Source: Schoenoplectus triqueter (lineage: Eukaryota > Streptophyta > Magnoliopsida > Poales > Cyperaceae). Taken from it: DNA of 34,304 nucleotides. The stretch covers positions 1 through 34,304 of the forward strand of contig CAXKVV010001104.1 in the NCBI GenBank assembly GCA_964058805.1, written 5' to 3'. Shown here in pieces: positions 18,562 through 29,888 of this stretch (position 1 is the first letter of the stretch; the number at the start of each line of letters is the position of its first letter). The translations under genes and the position numbers were made by a program. The notes under the pieces were generated by a model, which did no database searches, was not told the DNA's origin, and saw only the letters and a program-made list of their open reading frames with translations.

Positions 18562-19149
18562 TTAAAATTTCATTATTAAAATTATAAAAAAATAATAATA
18601 ATTTGCTGAGTGATCCCTTCTGTTAATCATTTTACCCCTGATTTCGTAAGGACAGGCTAAAAGCTTTCTTATAATGCGCATTCTCTCTTTTATATAATTG
18701 CTGCTGTACATGCACCCTGTGAACTCTGCTGATTCAAGTTTGATTACTGGCATTGTTATCTGGATGTCTGGTAATTTTGAGTATAAGTTTTGAAAGGATA
18801 TTCGAGGCTTTTCCCTAAGGCCAGCTGTACTGTTTTGATTTTTCTGATTGCAAACCAATTGAATCCGGATAGTCACCAGTTGCAATTTCGATTTTGGAAT
18901 TACTGTAAAAAATTGTGAATTGAGTGCATCATTTGTGTACCAACGATCCGCTGCAGGAAATTCTATACACCACATTCCAATACGGAAAATTTTAACTCCA
19001 ATTAATAATAGGCGTTCAAGTATATAGGTAGCAAGGAATGCCATTGAAAATATCCCACGTAATGATTGTTGTACGAGATAATTAGAGTCACGGGATATAA
19101 TACTATGCAGGAGGATCCTATGTGATAGAGATAAGAGATGGAAAAGCAA
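18562..19149 (-). CDS. Unrecognised 195-codon ORF, possibly spurious or a relic
   Basis: The frame is open for 195 codons and the underlying DNA (about 18600-19140) is less A+T-rich and less simple than its surroundings, which is why it is listed. I recognise no domain, signal peptide or motif; Cys, His and charged residues are scattered, and the C-terminus (NYYYFFIILIMKF) runs into AT-rich DNA. No intron or TATA evidence was found. It could be an exon of a degraded gene, part of a transposon, or chance. Confidence 0.2.
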   Translation of the reverse strand: MLFHLLSLSHRILLHSIISRDSNYLVQQSLRGIFSMAFLATYILERLLLIGVKIFRIGMWCIEFPAADRWYTNDALNSQFFTVIPKSKLQLVTIRIQLVCNQKNQNSTAGLREKPRISFQNLYSKLPDIQITMPVIKLESAEFTGCMYSSNYIKERMRIIRKLLACPYEIRGKMINRRDHSANYYYFFIILIMKF

Positions 19150-20490
19150 ATTTATTTGTTGTCTCTAAATATAAAGTGAGATTTTCTCCGTTATATTTTG
19201 AAATGTATTATTTCCTCAAACTGTAATTGACAATGACATCGAGGAGAAAAGAAATATTCAATGTTTTTAATGGACTAAAATAAAGTGTACAGGCATATTT
19301 TAACTATATTGATCAGAATTGAGTTAATTGGCTGTAAAGAATTAATATATTATAAGTTCAGCATTTTTTCGGTCAATATTAAATAATTCAATTTCGTTTA
19401 GCATTAATAACGTTAAAGAAACATATGAGCTCTTACTATTTAAAAACCATAGAAGAAGAAAAGGAGGATACAAGGACAATTCATAAAATTTGGCATATAT
19501 TTATTATAATATATATATATATATATAAAGAAAGTAGCGACTGAATTCATTCATTTTGTTTCACCCAGATGTAAAATGTTTATAATATTCCTCTCACATA
19601 GATGGTCTAGAATAAAATCTGAAAACATTGACGGAGAAATTGAACTAATACAGGTCTCTATGTTCTCCCTTGTTAATTCATATTCCTCACCCATCGAATA
19701 AATTAACTACCAATATATTTTAATTTTTTCTGTAAGAAAACTATCCATAGACAATTTTACTTACAAAAGGAAATTTTTATTTTTTTCAAACCATCTTTTA
19801 TTAAACGATGGATTGATTTTATTTAAATATTTCAGAACTCTTGTAATTAATCCAGATGTAATTAATTATATCTAAATAAAATATATTATTTTGTTATAAT
19901 AAAATTAATGCCACGTTCAATTATTTTTAAAGATAAGAATGTCCCGCATAATAGTGGATTTCCCTCAAATATGTATAATGTAATATACACTTCTATTTAA
20001 ATCATCCAACAAAATTGTATCTTAAAATGTACAGCTAGAATGTTTTCTAAATGAAGAAAGCTGAAATACAAATTCAAAGGTTGATATCAATTAATAATTA
20101 ATATATTTTTTAAATTACTAGATTGCAGCCCATATATATAATTGATAATTTTATCACGCAGAAAATACAGGAGGTTTTACTGAAGAAAGAAAGGAACCAT
20201 TTTATATATTACGGGATTAAGTATGAGTACCTTAAATATAACATTTTCACATATCATAGACAATGAAGGACAATAAACTACCATATTTCCAACTATATCT
20301 TCAAAAATATATGATATATATTACAGGCCAAGTTACTTGTCCATCTCGCTGTTTTCCCCTCTATTAATTGCTGAGATAGCAGCTCAAGTTTTAAGTAATT
20401 GGTATATCAATCACAATACACACATAATTTACATTACCATTTGTTAATCGATTAATTGAAGCACAAAATCAGTACTCTTATTATTAACTA
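19150..20490. other. AT-rich non-coding region
   Basis: No gene recognised. A (TA)n run lies near 19510-19527. Confidence 0.5.
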
Positions 20491-20497
20491 CTTATAG

Positions 20498-20884
20498 GAG
20501 TTTGTCTAACACACTTTGATTTGCATTTTAATCGAAATGCCAATGATTTTCACAAAAAAAAATATAATTTAAGTAGTTGTATAAAATTTTTATATCAAAA
20601 TCTTGTAAATTACAATTTTTTACCCTATTTTGAATTGTTTTACTATTTTTAATGATTTTAAAAATATTCATAAAATAATATGTACATAAATACTAATCTT
20701 TGTTTGTTAAAATTGGTCACCTTTCAAAAAACATAAAAAATAGTACAACTTTGTATTCTATAAATTTTTGATATAAAAAATTTATTGAGCTACTTAAATT
20801 AAAATTTTAGGCATGAAAAATTAAAATTTGAATCGTTAGCATTTTTTATTGAATGCAAATGAAGAAAATGCTATACAAACTTCT
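20498..20884. mobile_element. MITE-like element with inverted-repeat arms
   Basis: ATTTGCATT (20519-20527) faces AATGCAAAT (20852-20860). Further matching lies outside (AGTTTGTCTAACACA versus TGCTATACAAACTT) and inside (ATTTAAGTAG with CTACTTAAAT; TTTTTATATCAAAA with TTTTTGATATAAAAA). Arms are about 110 bases or more, diverged and gapped. No coding capacity and no certain target duplication. Confidence 0.6.
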
Positions 20885-22126
20885 ACTTCTACTTACTTAT
20901 AGAGTAATCATGAAATGTTGCAGACCAAACTACAAATTATATATATCATATGCGTTGTACCATATGGATCCACTACATAATGGCATCAAGTCATTTGACT
21001 GAATTTAGATAGTAAAATTTCTAATTATTTATATTTAAATTTTATGGAAAAGAAAAATGTTTAAAACGATTCTCTCAATTATTCACAGTATGCAGAAAAT
21101 TATATAACAAACCTATTTACAACAATTATATCAGGTCATTCACATGCATTTTTTTTCTTTCTTTTTTGACGATCGCAATATATAAATATATATGCTGACA
21201 ACAATTCATATTGCAATGTTCTTGAGTCAAAAAGATTTTTCAATATGGTCTAGCTAAAATTCATACTTCATGTCAGTATAACTTGGAAGGAGCTCGTTTG
21301 TTTTACAATGAAAATAATGAACTAATATGTTATATTTTTATAATATAAGATTTTTTTTTTAATTTTTTCAAAACATTGAATAGATAATATATTATCTTTA
21401 ATTAGTTAGCAAAATAAGAAACAATATATACTGAGAAGAAGAATAGCAACTATTCGGAAACATTGCATACTTTTACCTTCATAAAATAATTTTATTGGCA
21501 CAACAGACCAGCATGGATCGTTATATATGGATGCAACAAAAGAACCAAGCTAGAAGACGAACTCTATCAATGCTATGATTTTGATGTTTTGCCAGATTTG
21601 TAGTTGCGCACGTACAAGTAATAATTGTTGGAATCGGAGATGTCCAATACGTATAATAATTATGCGTTTATTTTATTATTATTAATTAAATAATGCAGAA
21701 TTTATTTCAGAAAACTAAATTACGAATTTACGTCACATGATATCCATTAATTATCTTACTCCATTGAACGAAAATATACTTTATTCATTATTCAGTAAGT
21801 TCAAAGAAAAGAAGATGTATTTGTGAAGCTTTAAAAGAACTGGATTGTCATATCAACTTGAATTAGAAATATGCGTGTGTGCCAACTTTCTACATTGATT
21901 TGTTTGATTTTGATTGAGTGCCGGATGGCGAAAAGGCATGGTAGATGGAAGGTAATCCGTCGCGCTATTATTTTATCCATTGCATAGGAGTAGATCTTGG
22001 TCAGAGTTTAAAGTTATCAGAAAAAAATCATAAAGTAAATCCAATGGTATTACAGCCACTAACGCAATAATTTGTTATAGAGAGTTCCATATGTTTATTA
22101 ATTGCTCAACATAATTATTCAAGAGA
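20885..22126. other. AT-rich non-coding region
   Basis: No gene, repeat array or structured element recognised. Confidence 0.5.
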
Positions 22127-22214
22127 ATTGCTGAATTGTTCAATAGAAATTGCTGAATTGTTCAATAGAAATTGCTGAATTGATCAATAAAAGTTGCTGA
22201 ATTATTCTTGACAA
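22127..22214 (+). repeat. 22-base minisatellite, about four copies
   Basis: Units ATTGCTGAATTGTTCAATAG+AA at 22127-22148 and 22149-22170 are identical. The third (22171-22192) differs at two positions and the fourth (from 22193) decays. A partial relative precedes it from 22101. Confidence 0.85.
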
Positions 22215-23660
22215 TTATTTATGATTTTTTTTGGCATTTTTCCATGAAAATTAATTTTCAATTCATTAGGAAATTAGAAATACGCTAGGATACAAATCAG
22301 GACAGTTTTAGACCTACTTAGTTTTCAGATTTGATAAGTTTTTTTTCTGAGGATAAAAATCGATCCAGAGCAGTTCTGTCCGAAGTAGGTTTTTTCGGTC
22401 AGAATTTCAGTTCAGTTTTAAGCGGTTTCTTCTGAAATTTTTTGAGAAATTTTAGGTTTTCTATATTACATGATAATAACTGTAATTAATTGTACTTGAG
22501 TTAATATACAGAAGTTATATATTAATTTTCTGAAAAGTTTTAAAGTTTTACGGAATTCAAAAATTATTAAAAATATTTTTTGTTCATAAAATCACCATAA
22601 CTTTTGACTCGTAATACAAATTTGGGCATACGACTCAAATTCAGAACCCTTATTTTATGTTCTTTAGGAAACATTCCAGCCCCGCCAAAATAAATGATCT
22701 TCAGACAAAAAAATATGCTTTTTGATAAGTCAATTTTTGGATTTAATTTTCTCAACTTTTGAAATTTACCGACATTGTTTTACAAACTCATTTAAGGTTC
22801 TTATTTTGTTTGTAAAAAATTTAAAGGTTTAAATTACAGTTATTTCTTACCAAAATTACTTGTGAATTATTTTAGAAAATTAAATAGCAGTAATTATGAT
22901 GGTTAATTGAGTTATTAAATTCTCTTTTAAAAGGGCTACTCTTCAAAATCAAAAGAAACTGTCAAATTCTAAGTTCTAATTAGAATGAATAGTTATAGAT
23001 TTACGTTCTTAGTTTAGAATTTAGGTTATGATTTTAGAATTTTTTTAAACACAAAATTAGGGTCATACGTGCTCTGTTTTGTACAAGTTGAATATTGACT
23101 ATTGAGCAAATGGTATGTTCTATGCGAAGTTCATGCAAGATGGTACATGATAAGTTTAAAATGACATGCTTGCAATCAAAGTGACTGTTAATCAGCCTAA
23201 AGGAGGGTTAACATTTGCTGAAATTGTGTAGTGCATAAGGATAGTGTATAAAATTAGGTTGTGACACACGAGTTGGTGATGTCTAGAAAAGCATCAGGGG
23301 CTTGAAACTTAAGCGGTCCGTTTGTGATCCTCCTCCCTCCATTGACTAGTCTGGTAGTTAGTTCATAGATATGTTAATTTAACTCAAAAATTGATTAATA
23401 AAAATATTGCATTTTTATATTTTATACACTATACCAAGGTACTTGAAAGCAATGTTTGCATCCAAAAATATTTTCATTAGTGGATGCGTGCTTTGGCTAA
23501 AATTTAAAAGGAGCATAAAAATTAAATTTAGGGTCTTTTGAATAATTTTTAAGATTATGATTAAGAATAAATCATGACGCATGGTGTCTATTCGTTCCTT
23601 TTGTTAAAAAAAAAAGATAGCACATGTAATGTGAAATCTAAGTCAAATTCTCACTCACAC
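22215..23660. other. AT-rich non-coding region upstream of the copia relic
   Basis: No ORF of note. Part of this may be the LTR or untranslated leader of the copia relic, but I could find no matching pair of LTRs and no tRNA primer-binding site. Confidence 0.4.
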
Positions 23661-23664
23661 GGGA

Positions 23665-25140
23665 TCAAATTTTAAAGAATGGGAAGAAAATCTGCGATTA
23701 GTACTTGGGATAATGGATATTGATTAGCTAGGCATTGAGAGAAAATTATCCCACACCTGCCGTTGCGGCAGCTATTACTAATTTAGAAAATGAGACGCAA
23801 GCCAAGTGAGATCGGTCTGATAGAGTAATGTCATGGTTATTAAAAGAACTATACTTGAGGCCTTCCGGGGATAGTACCTGAAATAGGTACCAGTGTAAAA
23901 GAATATATTAAAACCTCTAAAGAGAGGTTCATAAAGAGTGACAAGGCTGAAATAACTACACACTTAATAAACCTAGTCACTATGAAATACAAGAGCAAAG
24001 GCGGCATAAGAGACCACATCATCGAGATGTCAAATATACATCGCAAATTTCTGATGAACTTCTAGTCTATTTTGTCTTCATGTCACTTCCCTCTCACTAT
24101 AGTTAGTTTATGATAATATATAACTGTCAAAAGAAGACTTGGACAATAAACAAGCTTATGACTTAATGTGATTAAGAAGAAAAAAGGCAGAAAAAGACTC
24201 AGAAGGAAAGTACGAATATGGCTAATAATGTCCTTGAAATAAGAAGCGCAAGCAATTGATTAAGGTCAAGGAATAGAATAAGGAAACTACAAACAAGGAT
24301 GTCAAGAAAGGTAAAAATGATAATACTTCTGCTGATATAGAAGAAATGAAATGTTTTTTCTGTCGCATGTAAGGCGACATGTCATATCAAGAAGTTTTGC
24401 TCCAACTATTATGCTTGGAGAGGAAAGAAATGTATGTCCTTAAGTTTAATTTATTCAAAAATTAATTTAAGTTTTCTATCTACATATACTTAGTGGTTAA
24501 AATCAGGTGTAACATTAAAAATGAGTGTATCAATATAGAGATGCCAAAATTATCGGAAGCCAAGTGAGGTTAAACGATACGTTTATGTGGGAGACGATAA
24601 TAAAGTTAAAGTTCATAAAATAGGAATTTAGGTTATTATTAAAGTCAGGATTTTATTTAATTTTAAATGCATTAGTTATTCTGTCCTTTCAATGGAATTT
24701 AATTTTTGTTTCATATTTGAATAAAAAAGATTTTACATGTATTTTTGGTAATGGAAATTTCAGTTTGTATCAAAATTCAAAACAAGTAGGTTCTGGCTTT
24801 CTTTCTTCTTATGATAATATTTATGTTATGGATATTAATGCATCACACTTGAAATCTCTGCCCGTAGTTATTAAGAAACGTAAATTAACTTATGAGAATT
24901 TAGCCAAATTGTGGCACAAGTGATTATATCATATTTTCATGAAAAGAATATAACATCTTGTGTCAAATCAAATTCTAAAACCTTTAGATTATACAAGTTT
25001 TGATGATTGTATTAATTATATAAAGGAAAATTAAACTAATAAGAGAAAATATGATGCCAAAAGATTTAATGACATCTTGGAATAAATGTAAATTGATATA
25101 TGTGGTCTTTTTCAAAAGGCCACAAAAAATGATGTATATA
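23665..25140 (+). pseudogene. Decayed Ty1/copia retrotransposon: gag, protease and start of integrase
   Basis: Translated fragments in shifting frames follow the order of a copia polyprotein. At 23665 SNFKEWEENLRLVLGIMDID is the gag N-terminus, with stop codons soon after. The longest gag stretch is open from about 23871 to 24066. Near 24349-24430 lies the CCHC zinc knuckle (CFFC, then KKFCSNYYAWRGKK), broken by a stop and a frameshift. Near 24495 the protease DSG motif reads KSGVT, so the catalytic Asp is lost. At 24717-24923 a 68-codon stretch holds the pre-integrase region ending LWHK. To about 25140 integrase-start fragments (DICGLF) continue. Reverse transcriptase and RNase H are missing. 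It cannot be functional. Confidence 0.85.
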
Positions 25141-26480
25141 GATAGCTCAAACACACTTATACGTTATCAAAAGCTTGTTTAGAGCCTATCTATTGCTATG
25201 CCATGCATCAACAAGTTTCAAAATGCAATTAACTAAGTTAAAGATGCAATCAATACAGGTTTCATTCGATATACTTGTCAGCATACTAATTTCTCTAACG
25301 AAATCAATCAAATTCATGAAATTAAACTCATAAAAGCACTGAGAGGATTACGAGAACCCTTCAAGCAATGTCTAATATAAGTATAACCTAGTTATTATGC
25401 TAATTTCAATGAAAACATAAAAGAAAATGGAAAACGATACTGATTTTACCCGACAGTATACCAGTATACCAATTATACTTGACAAATTCACTAAATTCAT
25501 GCAATTAAACTTGTGAAAGGGCTGAAAGGATTACGAAAACCCTTCAATCAAGCTCAATCACCAACTCAACCGAATTATAATCTCGATTTAAATGTAAAAT
25601 CGAGAGGATTACTCAAACCTTCAACTGATCACCAATTATTCTAATCTCAATGCATTAACACCTCTGTATTTACTCACATTATAGCAAGAAATAAGAAAAT
25701 GAGAAGGAAAATAAAGAAAAAGACGAAAGAAAGAATCAAATTCAAAGAAAACTGAATTGCACTAAAAAATCACAAATTTACATGTTTATGTGTGTATCAT
25801 CACCTCGAACTACTATGCTCATGTCCCTTTAAATGAAAATGAATGAATTTCAAGCAATATCGAGTTCTCAAGTTTCTAACCGAGATCAATCGATGTGAAA
25901 AGCTTCAATTGCAAGTTCTTAGTCAAGATACAATCAAGAAAACAAGATAGACACGAAATTCAAGTTCAATACTCATGATAAAGGAAGAAAGGAAAGTAAA
26001 CAATGAAGAAAATCAAAAAATTCAACAACGATTACACTGTATTCACAATATCAGTTCCAATTACATACCTAAACATCAAATTCTCAAGAATCAAGCTTTA
26101 GAACTCCTAATTAGCTTTAATTCAAGCCTGAAAGACCTCTGTTTTTGAAAAATTCAGGATGATTAGACCGAGTTCTCAAGTTTCTTAACTGAGATCAATC
26201 GGTTTCTTGACCTCTTTGCTTATGCATATGCTCTATCTCTCACTCTCTCTCTCTCTTTGATCTTTGTGTTTAGTGTCTTTGATTGTCTCTCTTTGATTCA
26301 AGATGTAATGTTCTTGGTTTAGGCCGATTTATAAAGGAAATTGAGGGTGCATATAGGGAATTAAGTCATACACCACCAATTAAGCTTATTTGGCTCATGA
26401 ACATGGCTTTCACTTTCTATTGTAGTTCTGTTATGATGTGGGCCCCTTTGAAACGGCCTCTAAAGCCTTAAAAATCCCTT
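25141..26480. repeat. Repeat-derived region with internal duplications
   Basis: Two segments 183 bases apart (25310-25365 and 25493-25547) share AAATTCATG, AATTAAACT, GGATTACGA and ACCCTTCAA; a third partial relative lies near 25595-25620. Another pair, 25861-25892 and 26169-26202, shares GAGTTCTCAAGTTTCT and GAGATCAATCG. A symmetrical TTTATAAA at 26328-26335 could be a TATA box on either strand, and a CT-rich run lies near 26233-26256. It looks like retroelement LTR or leader material, possibly on the minus strand, but this is not proven. No gene called. Confidence 0.4.
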
Positions 26481-27440
26481 GTTGACCATGTTTGACCTTC
26501 TCATTTCTTCTCACTTATTATAGAACCTTCTAAATCCCTCACATGTTATTTATACCCCCACCACTACATCAAGGGCGCCCTTTTTATCCATTATCACTCT
26601 GGCACATCTCTTGAGCTTTAGTTCATTCACCCGAGTTCACCCTTTGACTCAAACCATATCTCCTGTATTCAATTACCATTCTTAATCACTTAATCAACAT
26701 CATGTGAGTGTGTAGAAGGTATGTGCACTGTCAATTCAAATATATAGCGCAAAGTCTCGATTTTCCCCTAATTGCCTGATCTCCATACATCAATCCAATT
26801 CCTCACATTTAACATCTAATTGCCACTTATTACTTCACCTCCAGCATCGCTAGAGGGAATAGAGAAGGTATGCACTGCTAATTTTGGATTTAGCAGTAAG
26901 AATTAGAGTGCCTTATTGATCACCCGAGGTATTCATCCTCTTTCACTGCCTTGTTCACTTATTGTTCCTCGATTTCAAGCATTTGTACCTTCTCTTCTAT
27001 GTATTTGGAAGCTCTGGCTAGAAGGACTTGAAGCTTGAAGATTTGGAGAACTCTATCAACTTCCATGGCGTCTTTGGCTTCGATGAAGAGAAGGAAAAAA
27101 ATAGGGAAGGGAGAAGTAGAGATCTCCAAGCAGGTGATCTCGGCACACAAGGTTCACAAGAGAGAAGGACCCACCGTCGGAGGTGCAAAATGCATGAGTC
27201 AGGTAACACTTCTTTTTTGTCTTGATTTAAATTTCTAATCTTAGCTCTGTGTAGACTTAGTGCATGATTGAATATATAAACTATATGCTTGAACTCTTGA
27301 CATGTGGACCCCATCTGTAAGCCCTTTGAGTCTAGCTTTACAGGTCCAATTATTATCTTTTTAGTGTTTTGATTATGGCTAATTAAACTGAGATGGCACA
27401 ACCTCATAGGGCCATGTATTTAAGCAGTGTCTTATTTAGT
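26481..27440. other. Non-coding region, probably transposon-derived
   Basis: Several ORFs of 60-130 codons overlap on both strands at 26959-27407; none has a recognisable domain. No other structure stands out. Confidence 0.4.
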
Positions 27441-27900
27441 TAATCTTTTGCTAATGATATGCTGACATGGATCAATGAATGATTGTCATGTGGTATAAAT
27501 AGGGCCCACTTATTAGTTATTTTTTGTGTTGTAGTGGGGCCCAAATGGATGAGGTAGACCAATGAGGGGCTATCATGTGACATGTCTTTAGCAAGGTGGC
27601 TCCTCTGGATGCTGTCATTTGGCACCACCTTGTTTGTTGTGTACCAATCAGATTCCGCCAAGTGGCTTGCTGTGTTGACATGGCTACTGAGGTGGATTAA
27701 TCACCTGCTGCCACGTGTCTTAGTGGGACCCGAATTCTCACCATTGTGGGGCCCACCTATGCTGACATGGACCAATAAGGGGTTGTCACGCGTCACACTG
27801 TTGCTGACTTGGCTCACCATGGTGCTGCCACGTGGCACAACCTCTCTCTTATATGATTTTGTGTTTCTCCTGATTCTGATCCCCAATTTGCACCCAAGCT
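27440..27900 (+). repeat. LTR/promoter-like repeat region with CACGTG words
   Basis: A degenerate unit near TGACATGGACCAATRAGGG followed by TGTCAYGYG occurs at about 27460, 27552 and 27762. GGGGCCCA occurs twice, and GCCACGTG / CCACGTGG (G-box-type words) near 27708-27716 and 27825-27835. TATAAATA at 27494-27501 is a possible TATA box. This make-up is common in plant LTR promoters. ORFs on both strands here are repeat artefacts. Confidence 0.45.
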
Positions 27901-28612
27901 TGTCTTTGTCCCCAAGTTGTATCCAAAGAAGATTTTGATTGAATCTCAGCTCTTGATTGCTTTGATTTTCCTTTCTTAATTTATTTTAAAATCTCCTCTT
28001 ATCCAAAAATTATAAAATTTTCATCAAAAAATTTTAAATTCATGATGATCATCTCTGTATTTTTTTTAATTGTCATTTTACCCATATATTCCCAAGATAA
28101 AAATTCCTTTTCCAATATAAACTCATTCGTTGAATATTATTTCCCAATTTCTCGGAGTTGAAGCCCAATGTTTATGCCAAAACATCGTAGATCCATGCTG
28201 TCCCTAAATGAGAATCCATTCTTTGATGCTATATTAGGTTTAATTTTATTTGATCAAGGTTTGATCATATATCAATGCTTGAATCAAATATCGGTTTAAT
28301 CAGATGCAGTTCATATTGGCATCTGATCAACCTTGTGAAATTAACTTTCAGTTTATATTCATGAAAGCAAAATCACATGAAAATTTCTTTGTGTTTATTT
28401 ATATCAGTATACTGACTTCTAGCATAATGCATTTCTTGTTCTACTGGAATTGCAACATCCTGGAATCTTGGGTTTTATTTTCAGTTTTCTCTTAAATTTC
28501 TTCCTCCAACCTTTCAGGGGTAGACATTAGCATTCGCACATTAATATAAATTTCATGAAAAGTTTATAATATTTTGATTCACTTTGCTATAGATTTATAA
28601 TTTTCATAAATA
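27901..28612. other. AT-rich non-coding region
   Basis: No gene or clear repeat recognised. Confidence 0.45.
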
Positions 28613-28620
28613 TAAATATT

Positions 28621-29358
28621 CGGGGTAATGTCTCAACACACTTTTAAAATTTTCACTTGTAATAAGTTGACCCCCAAACTTTTAATTTTGATAAGTGCCC
28701 CCGAACTCTCAAATTTGTGATAAATTTTCCCCCAATATTTAGTTAACTATATAATAATTCATTTTTAGTTGTAAAATGATAAATATAGTCTTGTATATTT
28801 ATAACATTACAAATTGAATGTTATATTTCATATACTTTTTATTTATAAAAATACAAAGAGCCAATTAAATAACAATCACAATACATAATATATTTTTAAT
28901 CTCATTTTCTATTTTTATTTTTATAATCTACTTTGTTTATTTTTACATTCTAATTTTCAAAATCAACTTTTAAGTTAATAACAACTAATTACTAACCATA
29001 CGGTGTTTCAAAATTTTTCACATTTACATATTATTTTAATTATTTTATGATAATAATAAAAAATAAATTATGTAATGTATGACTAAAAATGATGCAGCAA
29101 ATATATATTATTAATATTTAATTAGATTCCTCTAATTATTTTTTTTTATAAATTAAAAGTATATGAAATAAAATATTCAATGTATAATGGAATAAATATA
29201 CAAGATTATTTTTGTCATTTTACTATTAAAAATTAATTAGCTATCATGGGATACTTTATCACAGATTTGATATTTCAGAATGTATTTATCAAAATTAAAA
29301 ATTTAGGGACTAACTAGTCATAAATGAAAAAATTTGAATGTATGTGAAGAAATTACCC
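28621..29358. mobile_element. Non-autonomous terminal-inverted-repeat DNA element with 8-base target duplication
   Basis: The left end GGGGTAATGTC and right end GAAATTACCC are inverted. Similarity continues about 110 bases inward: TTTTAATTTTGATAA and AAATTTGTGATAAA on the left, TTATCAAAATTAAAAATTT and TTTATCACAGATTTG on the right. The direct repeat TAAATATT flanks it at 28613-28620 and 29359-29366. Length is about 738 bases and there is no transposase. An 8-base duplication is usual for hAT elements, though the long arms recall Mutator-type MITEs; superfamily undecided. Confidence 0.7.
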
Positions 29359-29588
29359 TAAATATTATTAATAAAGAAGATAAAATTAAAAAAATGACTA
29401 AATAAATATAAATGTGACTACTTATAAGTAAATTTAACAGCATAACATGTCATATAGATGTTACATCACATGATAATATGAGACAACATGACATATTCAA
29501 AATGTATCATTCTATCTTTCTTGACATATCATATCATATCAATTAAAAAAATATTTTAGTTATGTCACGGCAAGTCACGTGACCGAGT

Positions 29589-29885
29589 TGATAAGCCTCA
29601 TTTATATATTATATTCAATTAAGGTTTTATCTCAAAAACTATGCATTTTATGTTAATTGTTTAGAATTTATTTAGTTTTTATGTCGAGTTCGAGATACTG
29701 CTGCATTTCTTATTATTTTGCAGGTCATTGAGTGTAAACAAAGATGTTAACATGAAAAATAATACTTGAAACGAGATGGGTCAGATTTACACAAAGAAAT
29801 CAAGTTAAAAGCATTCCCATACAAAAATTACGGACCACAAATGCTCTGTGGAAAAATTACGAACCACAAATGCTCTCTGGTTCTG
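29589..29885 (+). mobile_element. Truncated 5' LTR of a Ty3/gypsy element
   Basis: It starts TGATAAGCCTCATTTATATA and is nearly identical to the 3' LTR from 32978 for about 265 bases, sharing TTTATGTCGAGTTCGAGATA and TTGCAGGTCATTGAG. It then breaks off and joins gag sequence at about 29886. The rest of the LTR, the primer-binding site and the gag N-terminus are deleted. A short local duplication (ACCACAAATGCTCT, twice) sits at the junction. Confidence 0.85.
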
Positions 29886-29888
29886 TAA

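Noticed and set aside
26959..27407. Gene suggested by overlapping ORFs of 63-129 codons
   Set aside because: Four frames on both strands are open over the same 150 bases, none with a domain, in a region of transposon-like repeats.
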